In this document: positions 1 to 5,404 of the stretch, piece by piece
How the letters are laid out: the number at the start of each line of letters is the position of its first letter
Position numbering within the stretch: the first letter of the stretch is position 1
Source of the DNA: an uncultured Pseudomonadota bacterium
GTDB lineage: Bacteria; Pseudomonadota; Alphaproteobacteria; RUG11792
DNA length: 5,404 nt
Assembly (NCBI GenBank): GCA_902796745.1
Contig: CADBQC010000130.1
Span: forward strand, 1-5,404
Reading direction: 5' to 3'
Made by a program: the position numbers and the translations under genes
The notes under the pieces: generated by a model
Told to the model about the DNA's origin: nothing
Seen by the model: only the letters and a program-made list of their open reading frames with translations
Databases searched by the model: none

Positions 1-1
1 G

Positions 2-181
2 AAAATTGAGTCACTCAAATGCCACACCAGCGAATATAACAAATTTGGAGCGGAGGATTGGATTGAGGGCGTTAGATGCCGCAGCGGATTCCGTGGATAT
101 GAGATTGGTGAAAAATTTGCTGAGGCATTTGAAATCCTTAGATTAGAAATGAGCTTTAATGAGTTATGCAATTTGATGTAA
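2..181 (+). CDS. Probable PIG-L/LmbE-family N-deacetylase, C-terminal fragment (5' end outside window)
   Basis: This open frame of 59 codons runs in from the left edge and ends with TAA at 179-181, so only the C-terminus of the protein is visible. Near the start it reads KIESLKCHTSEY, followed by WIEGVRCRSGFRGYEIG and then FAEAFEILR. This order resembles the C-terminal end of PIG-L/LmbE deacetylases: a K-x-x-A-L-x-C/A-H-x-S-Q-like helix, an aromatic/Arg-rich stretch with R-G-x-x-I-G, and a Y/F-A-E-A-F strand. Those enzymes are zinc-dependent and remove N-acetyl groups from amino sugars. The zinc-binding residues lie in the missing N-terminal part, so activity cannot be judged. The assignment rests on recognising a short tail and is moderate; an unrelated carbohydrate enzyme is possible. 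The frame overlaps the next gene by 16 bases, which suggests co-translation. GC over bases 1-120 is about 45%, somewhat above much of the rest of the window. Confidence 0.6.
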   Translation, partial: KIESLKCHTSEYNKFGAEDWIEGVRCRSGFRGYEIGEKFAEAFEILRLEMSFNELCNLM

Positions 182-1365
182 ATACAATTAAGAATTTCGA
201 AAATAAGTTTGGCGCACCTCTATATGTTTTTGATGAAAAGGGGTTTATTCTAAACTACCGTCATTTTGAACAATGTTTTTCTTCAAAATATCAGAATTAT
301 AAGATTTCATATTCTTATAAAACTAACTATGCTCCTTACATAGGTAGATTAGTTAAACAGTTGGGTGGTTATGCAGAGGTTGTGTCTGATATGGAGCTGG
401 AAATAGCTCGATATGTAGGCTATCAGGACAATCAGATTGTATATAATGGGCCCAGCAAAGGTCCTTTATGGAGGCCTTTTCTAATTAATGGCGGTATACT
501 TAACGTTGATAATTTTGAAGAGTTAGATAGAATACGTCATTTTGCTGTTGAAAATCCCGATATAGATTTAAAAATTGGGTTAAGGGTTAATATCGATATT
601 GGACAGAGTTTTATCTCAAGATTTGGTATTGATGAGACCGATTTACAGAAGGCATTTGATATAGTAGCGAAATGTGGAAATCTTTGCGTTCGCGGTATTC
701 ATTGTCATATTGGAAGATCCAGAACCACTGATGCTTGGAAAAACAGAGTGAATAAAATGTTGGCGATTGCTGATAGATTTTTTGCCGAAGTTCCAGACTA
801 TATTAGTTTGGGAAGCGGAATGTTTGGAGTTATGGATCCCTTGTTAGGAGAACAGTTTGGCAAAAATTTACCATCGTTCGAAGAATATGCATTTGCGGTT
901 GCTTCGATTTTTAATGAGCATTTTAAAGAAGGAAAAAAGCCAGTATTATTTACAGAACCAGGAACTACTCTTGTAAATAAATATATTGATTTTATTGCGA
1001 CCGTTGAGAGCATTAAGCATATTAAAGGAAAAACATTTGTTGTTTTAAACTGTAGCAAGCATAATCTTGGGGAAATTTGTGAACTAAAGAGACTACCTAT
1101 TAGAATTATTTCAGCTGGAAGTTTGCCAGAGACGGTTTGTGAAGCAGATTTTGTAGGATACACTTGTTTGGAACATGATGTAATGTATAAAGGGTTTACC
1201 GGTGATTTAGCGGTTGGAGATTACGTTGTATTTGGTAATGTTGGTGGTTATTCTAATGTGTCTAAACCGCCGTTTATTCGTCCAAATTGTGCAATGATAT
1301 CAAGCACTGGTGCGGTGATTAAGAGAGCAGAAACAACAAAGGAGATATTAAGCACTTATGAATGA
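166..1365 (+). CDS. Divergent fold-III PLP-dependent decarboxylase (LysA/Orn/DAP decarboxylase superfamily)
   Basis: This 399-residue protein has the layout of the alanine-racemase-fold decarboxylases: an N-terminal PLP barrel (about 20-270) and a C-terminal beta domain. Length is normal for the family. Visible marks are the Schiff-base lysine K52 in YSYKTNY, NVDNFEEL at 113-120, LRVN at 139-142, SRFG at 151-154, HCHIG with the ring-stacking His181, the phosphate-loop GSGMFG at 216-221, EPG with Glu264 for the pyridine nitrogen, the second-subunit Cys334 in CLEHD, and Tyr362 in GGYS. Departures from DAP and ornithine decarboxylases are Thr267 in place of the Arg of EPGR, Arg184 in place of the Ser after HIG, and Leu335 in place of the acidic residue after the Cys. 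A housekeeping LysA is therefore unlikely; the likely role is making an amine for glycan tailoring. ATG 166 is the first possible start after an in-frame TGA at 160-162. It has no good Shine-Dalgarno and lies inside the upstream gene. Family is sure; substrate is unknown. Confidence 0.9.
   Translation: MQFDVNTIKNFENKFGAPLYVFDEKGFILNYRHFEQCFSSKYQNYKISYSYKTNYAPYIGRLVKQLGGYAEVVSDMELEIARYVGYQDNQIVYNGPSKGPLWRPFLINGGILNVDNFEELDRIRHFAVENPDIDLKIGLRVNIDIGQSFISRFGIDETDLQKAFDIVAKCGNLCVRGIHCHIGRSRTTDAWKNRVNKMLAIADRFFAEVPDYISLGSGMFGVMDPLLGEQFGKNLPSFEEYAFAVASIFNEHFKEGKKPVLFTEPGTTLVNKYIDFIATVESIKHIKGKTFVVLNCSKHNLGEICELKRLPIRIISAGSLPETVCEADFVGYTCLEHDVMYKGFTGDLAVGDYVVFGNVGGYSNVSKPPFIRPNCAMISSTGAVIKRAETTKEILSTYE
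1338..1346 (+). promoter_or_regulatory. Ribosome binding site for the ATP-grasp gene, inside the decarboxylase 3' end
   Basis: AAAGGAGAT matches the Shine-Dalgarno consensus well. It ends 11 bases before ATG 1358 (13 counted from GGAG), slightly long. An in-frame TAA at 1349-1351 leaves ATG 1358 as the only reasonable start, so the site and the stop together fix the gene start. Confidence 0.7.
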
Positions 1366-2395
1366 TTTAACAGTGATGATAACTGCAGCTGGAAACCAGT
1401 ATATGCCGGGATTGGTTGATTGCCTAAAGAACAATGGAGAGAGAAACATTCGCTTGGTTGCTGCTGATATGAGTGATGACCCGACCATTTTACAAATGAT
1501 GGACGTGCTTTATCAGGTGCCGCGTGCTACAGACCCGGGTTATATTGACGTTTTATTGGAAGTCTGCGAGAAAGAAAAAGTTGATGTAATTATTCCTGTT
1601 ATGTCTGCAGAATTGCCGGAGCTGGTAAAAAACAAAGATAGATTTGCAAATGTCGGAACGATTGTTTCTGTATCAAATATGGAATCTATTTTGATAGCAA
1701 ATAATAAGCTCCATTTATATGAATTCATGAAAAAAAACGGCTTGAAAGTACCGCGGTTTTGTTCTGTACACAATGTAAAAGAATTAGATGATGCTTTTGC
1801 ATTTTGTGGATATCCACAAAATGCAGTTTGTATTAAAGCAACGGAGTTAAGTGGTAGCCGTGGAATTAGGATAATTGATCCTCAAAAAACAAGATTTGAT
1901 ATTCTTTTTGGCGAGAAGCCCAACTCGTTTTATATTTCGCTTGAAGAATTAAAAATTATCCTTAATGAGCGAGAAACCATGCCGGAAATGATGGTTATGG
2001 AAGCGCTTGATGGTAAGGAGTTTTCTGTAGATTTATTAGCAGATCACGGAAAAGTACTTTATATGGCTGCTCGCGAGAGTAATGTTATTACTGCAAGTAT
2101 TCCACTTGAAGCTACTCTTTTTCATGAGGAGAAGGCATATGACATTTGTTGCGAGATTATTAAGTTACTTTCTTTTGATGGAAATGCTGATTTTGACTTT
2201 AGGTACGACAAGGACGGGAATCCTGTGTTAATGGAAATCAATCCAAGGGTTGCAGCAACAATGGCGATATTTAAGACTGGTGGAATGAATCTGCCTTATC
2301 TTAGAATAAAACAATTGCTGGGAGAAGAATTGCCAGAAATTAAAATTAAAACAGGCGTTAAGATGAAGCGCAGATTTCAGGAAATGTTTTGCTAA
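1358..2395 (+). CDS. ATP-grasp ligase, carbamoyl-phosphate-synthase-like
   Basis: ATP-grasp enzymes activate a carboxylate as acyl-phosphate and join it to an amine or similar nucleophile. This 345-residue protein has a Rossmann-like pre-ATP-grasp domain (about 1-110, opening VMITAAGNQYMPGLVDCL, with IIPVMSAE near 78-85). The ATP-grasp fold follows: Lys160 in VCIKAT, the flexible loop SGSRGI at 165-170, VMEALDGKEFSVD at 213-225 with Glu215 in the hinge/adenine region, NADFDF at 276-281, and the metal-binding MEINPR at 292-297 (Glu293, Asn295). The tail NLPYLRIKQLLGEE is typical of single-domain CarB-like ligases. All key ATP and metal residues look intact. It lacks the second half and the ammonia-tunnel architecture of true carbamoyl-phosphate synthase, so that reaction is unlikely. 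Its start overlaps the decarboxylase stop by 8 bases, which argues for a shared pathway, perhaps amide attachment of an amino acid or amine to a sugar. Substrates are inferred only. Confidence 0.9.
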   Translation: MNDLTVMITAAGNQYMPGLVDCLKNNGERNIRLVAADMSDDPTILQMMDVLYQVPRATDPGYIDVLLEVCEKEKVDVIIPVMSAELPELVKNKDRFANVGTIVSVSNMESILIANNKLHLYEFMKKNGLKVPRFCSVHNVKELDDAFAFCGYPQNAVCIKATELSGSRGIRIIDPQKTRFDILFGEKPNSFYISLEELKIILNERETMPEMMVMEALDGKEFSVDLLADHGKVLYMAARESNVITASIPLEATLFHEEKAYDICCEIIKLLSFDGNADFDFRYDKDGNPVLMEINPRVAATMAIFKTGGMNLPYLRIKQLLGEELPEIKIKTGVKMKRRFQEMFC

Positions 2396-2400
2396 ATTAT

Positions 2401-2405
2401 GAGGT
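2401..2405 (+). promoter_or_regulatory. Ribosome binding site for the family 2 glycosyltransferase
   Basis: GAGGT lies 6 bases before ATG 2412 and 12 before a second in-frame ATG at 2418 (the protein begins M-G-M). Spacing favours 2412 slightly, but either start is possible. An in-frame TAA at 2406-2408 rules out anything further upstream. Confidence 0.6.
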
Positions 2406-2411
2406 TAAACA

Positions 2412-3320
2412 ATGGGTATGCTAATTACTTTTTTTACTCCTACATATAACCGTGCAGATATATTGCATCGTTGTTATGAGAGTTTACAGAATCAAAGTAG
2501 TTACGATTTTAAATGGATTATCATTGATGATGGATCAACTGATAATACGGCAGAAGTAGTTGCGGAATGGATTGAAAAGGAGAATCGCTTTCCTATTGAG
2601 TATATTTATAAAGAGAATCAGGGGATGTATTCGGTTTTTAACAAAGCAATGGAAATCATTGATACACCCTTATGTGTATGCTTTGAGTCTGATGACCGAT
2701 TTGCTCCTGAAACAATGGATATTGTATTGAGAAATTGGGAAATTATAAAAAATGATGATCATCTTATAGGTTTTACTACACCATGTATCTTTGAGGATGG
2801 CAGTATTATTGGTAAGTGGTTTCCTGATGATCTCAAAGAAATGAAATACTATGATCGGTTTATAAAATATAGTATTCCCGGAGATAAAACAAATGTATAT
2901 AAGACTGAAATTCTCAAAAAAGGTGCACCATTACCGGTATTTGAAGGCGAAAAGTGCCTTAATCCCACTTATATGATGTATAAAGCAGATAGGTATGGAT
3001 ATTTGCTTGTATCTAACGAAGCTTTTTGCATAACAGAGTATCGTGAAGGCGGTATGACAGATACTGTTTTTTGGCAGTATTATAATAGCCCAAATAGCTT
3101 TGCGTATATGAGAAAGGAAGCAATGCAGCTTCCCGGAGCATCCGCCAAACTGATTTTCAAACTAAATATTCACTATGTTGCAGAATGCTGTTTAGCAAAC
3201 AAATTAAGTAAAGCTGTAAAAGAATCTCCCAAAAAAGGATATACAGTACTAGCTTTTGGTCCGGGCGTTGTATTATCATTTTGGATTCGCTATAAGAACA
3301 AAGGTAAAAGTAAGAATTAA
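2412..3320 (+). CDS. Family 2 (GT-A fold) glycosyltransferase
   Basis: This 302-residue enzyme would transfer a sugar from a nucleotide sugar to a lipid-linked growing repeat unit at the inner face of the membrane. The GT2 nucleotide-binding half is clear: the opening strand ITFFTPTYNRA (5-15), WIIIDDGSTDNT (35-46) with the uridine-contacting Asp pair at 39-40, a YKENQG segment (66-71), and the metal-binding ESDD at 92-95 in the DxD position. The acceptor-side half (about 120-250) is less conserved. GDKTNVYKTEIL at 157-168 is a pattern seen in many capsule-locus GT2 proteins. Residues 277-293 are hydrophobic (YTVLAFGPGVVLSFW) and are followed by a basic tail rich in Lys, which suggests membrane anchoring. 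The gap to the ATP-grasp gene is 16 bases, consistent with one operon. Family is certain; donor, acceptor and linkage cannot be read from sequence. Confidence 0.93.
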   Translation: MGMLITFFTPTYNRADILHRCYESLQNQSSYDFKWIIIDDGSTDNTAEVVAEWIEKENRFPIEYIYKENQGMYSVFNKAMEIIDTPLCVCFESDDRFAPETMDIVLRNWEIIKNDDHLIGFTTPCIFEDGSIIGKWFPDDLKEMKYYDRFIKYSIPGDKTNVYKTEILKKGAPLPVFEGEKCLNPTYMMYKADRYGYLLVSNEAFCITEYREGGMTDTVFWQYYNSPNSFAYMRKEAMQLPGASAKLIFKLNIHYVAECCLANKLSKAVKESPKKGYTVLAFGPGVVLSFWIRYKNKGKSKN

Positions 3321-3343
3321 GTCGTTTATACTTTGCAAGAAAC

Positions 3344-3350
3344 GAGGTGA
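3344..3350 (+). promoter_or_regulatory. Ribosome binding site for the polymerase gene
   Basis: GAGGTGA sits 9 bases before ATG 3360, close to ideal. The final TGA of this motif is also an in-frame stop for the polymerase frame (3348-3350), so ATG 3360 is the first available start. The rest of the 39-base gap (3321-3359) shows no hairpin or T-run typical of a terminator. Confidence 0.75.
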
Positions 3351-3359
3351 GCAGTATCA

Positions 3360-4469
3360 ATGTTTCCATATATTATTGATGTGGCGTTAACAGCTTGGAT
3401 TTCTTCATCTATTGTCGATCGGTATAATTATAATGGTATAGCACAGTATCAAAACAGAAGGAAAAAGATTATGTTGTTGGTGTTGATACTGTTTATATGG
3501 GTATTGTTTTTTGCATTCAGAGGAACTACAAGTGGGGATATTTCTGGATATAGAGGTAATTACAAAGCCATTTTTTTAGAGAATAAATCTTTGGAACAAT
3601 GCTTAGAAAAAAATAGAGATAAGCTATACCAGATATTGATTTATTTCTGTAGCATGGTTTTTCACGGAAACTGGTTACCATATGCTATTATTGCTGGCTT
3701 TTTGATGTATGTTCCAATTTTTTTTGTTATTGCAAAGAAAAGCGAAGATATAAATCTTTCGTGTTTAGTATTTCTCCTTTCTTTAAATGCTTTTTATGGA
3801 TTTAATGGATTGCGGCAAGGACTATCTTTAGGTTTTGCACTATGTGCTTATTATCTCGGATTAAGGCAGAAAAAATTTTTCAGATATATTTTGTTAATGC
3901 TTATTGCTTATGGATTTCATGCCGCTATTCTTATAGTCTTTCCTTTTCATCTTTTATCTCTCAAGAAACTAAAATCGTTTTCGACTTTTATTCTATTGTT
4001 TTTATTGTTTGGTGCGAGCATTTTTTTAGAGAGTTTTTGGGGCGATTTTGCAAGTTTGTTTAGTGACGGACTAGTTTCTCGATATTCTAGTATGAATATG
4101 GATACGAATGGTTCTAGCATTATTCGTGTAGTTGTTTCTATAGCTCCTGTTATTTTGTGCCTGTTTTATTATCGATCAATAAAGGAGAAGTTTCCTGATA
4201 TAGATCACGATATACTTATGATAGTATTTGGAACTCTTTTTATGCTTTATAGTATGCGTAGCGTTAGTTTTTCACAGATGGCGATCTATTTCTCAGCAAC
4301 TATTATTATAATACTTCCAAAGGTAGTCAGGTCAATAGATGTTAAAGAAAAACGGATAATAAAAGGTATTGTGATTACGCTTTATTTTTTATATATGATT
4401 ATAATGCTTTGGCATGGCGATATGGGGTTAAATCCATATATACCTATATGGGAAGCAGGAACATATTAA
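3360..4469 (+). CDS. EpsG/Wzy-like polysaccharide polymerase (multi-pass membrane protein)
   Basis: This 369-residue, very hydrophobic protein resembles the EpsG family of O-antigen/exopolysaccharide polymerases, which join undecaprenyl-linked repeat units outside the membrane in Wzx/Wzy-type systems. By eye there are about 10-12 membrane spans, near 2-18, 36-54, 90-102, 106-125, 132-150, 152-168, 173-199, 207-224, 254-271, 283-299, 304-320 and 334-351. Family marks are FRGTTSGDISGYRGNY at 53-68 (Arg54, Asp60, aromatic residues after it), FNGLRQGLSLGFAL at 148-161 with Arg152, YGFHAAIL at 184-191 with His187, and NPYIP near the C-terminus. Length is typical of the family. Sequence here is more AT-rich than the neighbours, as is common for polymerase genes. 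It lies between two glycosyltransferases, as expected for a repeat-unit assembly operon. A flippase is not in the window. A specialised ligase of the same fold is a less likely alternative. Confidence 0.88.
   Translation: MFPYIIDVALTAWISSSIVDRYNYNGIAQYQNRRKKIMLLVLILFIWVLFFAFRGTTSGDISGYRGNYKAIFLENKSLEQCLEKNRDKLYQILIYFCSMVFHGNWLPYAIIAGFLMYVPIFFVIAKKSEDINLSCLVFLLSLNAFYGFNGLRQGLSLGFALCAYYLGLRQKKFFRYILLMLIAYGFHAAILIVFPFHLLSLKKLKSFSTFILLFLLFGASIFLESFWGDFASLFSDGLVSRYSSMNMDTNGSSIIRVVVSIAPVILCLFYYRSIKEKFPDIDHDILMIVFGTLFMLYSMRSVSFSQMAIYFSATIIIILPKVVRSIDVKEKRIIKGIVITLYFLYMIIMLWHGDMGLNPYIPIWEAGTY
4457..4460 (+). promoter_or_regulatory. Ribosome binding site for the family 4 glycosyltransferase, inside the polymerase 3' end
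   Basis: AGGA (within GCAGGAAC) ends 11 bases before ATG 4472. An in-frame alternative ATG at 4448 would add eight residues (MGSRNILI) and overlap the polymerase gene, but it has no Shine-Dalgarno sequence in front of it, so 4472 is preferred. Confidence 0.5.
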
Positions 4470-4471
4470 TT

Positions 4472-5404
4472 ATGATAGATATTTTGTTTTTTATACCAAC
4501 ACTTGACAAAGGCGGAGCGGAAAACGTTCTTATTAATCTTGTTAATAATTTGGATCATAGAAAATTTAACATTACAGTCCAAACTTTGTTTGATCAGAAT
4601 TCTCAAAAAGAAAAGCTAAAGCCGTATATTTCTTACAAGTCTTTCTTGAAAAAACAGTTTCATGGTAATAGTAGATTATTTGCTAGATTACCATCAACGA
4701 TATTATACAGACTTATAGTTAAAAACGAGTATGACATTGTTGTCTCTTATTTAGAAGGTCCGACAACTTATATTCTGAGTGGTTGCCCATATATCAAAAC
4801 GAAAAAAGTTGCGTGGATTCATACTGCGTTTGAAAATGAACGCGGGTTTTATGCGGGTTTTACATCAAAGCAGAAAGCGATGAAAGCGTATAGAAGCTAT
4901 GATATGATTGTTTTTGTTGCAAAAATGGCTTTGGAAAGGTTTAATCATATTTCCGGAAAAATTCTTGCGCCGGAAGTCGTTTTATACAATACTATTGAAA
5001 GTGAAATGATAAAAAAATATTCTGATGAAGATATAAACGATTTTGTGTTTAATAAAGATGAAATCAAGTTGATTTCTGTTGGAAAAATTCAACCCGTAAA
5101 GGGTTTTGACCGACTCGCTAGAATTCACAAGAAGCTTATCGATGATGGATTTAGCATTCATACCTACATTATAGGTAGCGGTGACCAACAAGATGAAATT
5201 GACAAATATATCAAAGAAAACAGAATAGATGACACATTTACATTTTTAGGGTTTAAGGATAATCCTTATAAGTATGTTGCGAAAGCAGATTTATTTGTTT
5301 GTTCTTCTCGCCGTGAGGGCTTTTCGACTGCTGTTACGGAGTCGTTGATTGTTGGTACACCTGTAATCAGTACGAATTGCAGTGGAATTTATGAACAGCT
5401 TGGA
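4472..5404 (+). CDS. Family 4 (GT-B fold) glycosyltransferase, 3' end outside window
   Basis: The frame is open for 311 codons to the last base with no stop, so the protein is cut by the window. A typical family member has about 350-390 residues, so perhaps 40-80 are missing. The N-terminal domain opens with DILFFIPTLDKGGAENVL (3-20), where GGAE is the acceptor-side glycine motif of GT4 enzymes, and carries VAWIHT at 113-118. The C-terminal nucleotide-sugar domain shows ISVGKIQPVKGFDRL at 201-215 (Lys205 in the position often held by Arg, Lys210 binding donor phosphates), a YIIGSG segment at 232-237, FLGF at 258-261, and the E-x7-E motif in REGFSTAVTE (Glu282 and Glu290). It probably adds a sugar, with retained configuration, to the lipid-linked repeat unit. 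It starts 2 bases after the polymerase stop, so the two are likely translated together. Donor sugar cannot be told. Confidence 0.93.
   Translation, partial: MIDILFFIPTLDKGGAENVLINLVNNLDHRKFNITVQTLFDQNSQKEKLKPYISYKSFLKKQFHGNSRLFARLPSTILYRLIVKNEYDIVVSYLEGPTTYILSGCPYIKTKKVAWIHTAFENERGFYAGFTSKQKAMKAYRSYDMIVFVAKMALERFNHISGKILAPEVVLYNTIESEMIKKYSDEDINDFVFNKDEIKLISVGKIQPVKGFDRLARIHKKLIDDGFSIHTYIIGSGDQQDEIDKYIKENRIDDTFTFLGFKDNPYKYVAKADLFVCSSRREGFSTAVTESLIVGTPVISTNCSGIYEQLG

Noticed and set aside
798..1163. A 121-codon open frame on the minus strand inside the decarboxylase gene.
   Set aside because: It lies wholly opposite a well-supported gene, has no recognisable protein character and is explained as a shadow frame. 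The same holds for the minus-strand frames at 1540-1773, 3157-3369 and 4982-5191 and the plus-strand frame at 3842-4063.
166..1365. Calling the decarboxylase lysA (lysine biosynthesis).
   Set aside because: The substrate-side CESxD and the EPGR motifs are altered and all neighbours are glycan genes, so a housekeeping symbol would mislead.
1358..2395. Calling the ATP-grasp gene carB.
   Set aside because: It is about one third the length of the carbamoyl-phosphate synthase large subunit, has one ATP-grasp unit, and has no small-subunit gene beside it.
3321..3359. The largest gap between genes, considered as a promoter or terminator site.
   Set aside because: It is only 39 bases, with no stem-loop plus T-run and no convincing -35/-10 pair; it holds just a good ribosome binding site.
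3718..3725. A run of eight T within the polymerase gene that could act as a phase-variable slippage tract.
   Set aside because: It encodes Phe-Phe in a membrane span, the frame is intact, and runs of seven to eight T are expected at this base composition.
3569..4032. A 14-base direct repeat, CATTTTTTTAGAGA, at 3569-3582 and 4019-4032, in the same reading frame of the polymerase gene.
   Set aside because: Both copies encode Ile-Phe-Leu-Glu in an AT-rich membrane protein gene; codon bias and composition explain it, and nothing flanks it to suggest a recombination site.

Overview
The window is an AT-rich stretch of six genes, all on the plus strand and packed end to end. It reads as the interior of a surface polysaccharide (capsule, exopolysaccharide or cell-wall glycan) locus. 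The low GC, AGGAGG-type ribosome sites, EpsG-type polymerase and protein style suggest a Gram-positive Firmicute, most plausibly a Clostridia/Lachnospiraceae-like gut or rumen bacterium. This is inference: there is no rRNA or marker gene to place it. Both ends are cut inside genes.

Layout: (1) 2-181, the C-terminal end of a probable PIG-L/LmbE-type sugar N-deacetylase; (2) 166-1365, a divergent fold-III PLP decarboxylase of the LysA/ornithine decarboxylase superfamily; (3) 1358-2395, an ATP-grasp ligase of the carbamoyl-phosphate-synthase-like type; (4) 2412-3320, a family 2 glycosyltransferase; (5) 3360-4469, an EpsG/Wzy-like membrane polymerase; (6) 4472 to the window end, a family 4 glycosyltransferase lacking its C-terminus. 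The first three genes overlap by 16 and 8 bases. The later junctions are gaps of 16, 38-39 and 2 bases. I see no promoter or terminator, so this is probably one transcript whose promoter lies outside the window.

The right half is ordinary glycan assembly: two glycosyltransferases build a repeat unit and the EpsG-like protein polymerises it. The left half is less ordinary. A probable deacetylase that would expose a sugar amine, a decarboxylase that would turn an amino acid into an amine, and an ATP-grasp enzyme that would form an amide bond look like a small tailoring module that decorates a sugar with an amino-acid-derived group. The decarboxylase has clear departures from diaminopimelate and ornithine decarboxylases at positions that hold the cofactor phosphate and recognise the substrate side chain, so its substrate is probably not diaminopimelate, lysine or ornithine. 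The substrate of the module cannot be read from the sequence.
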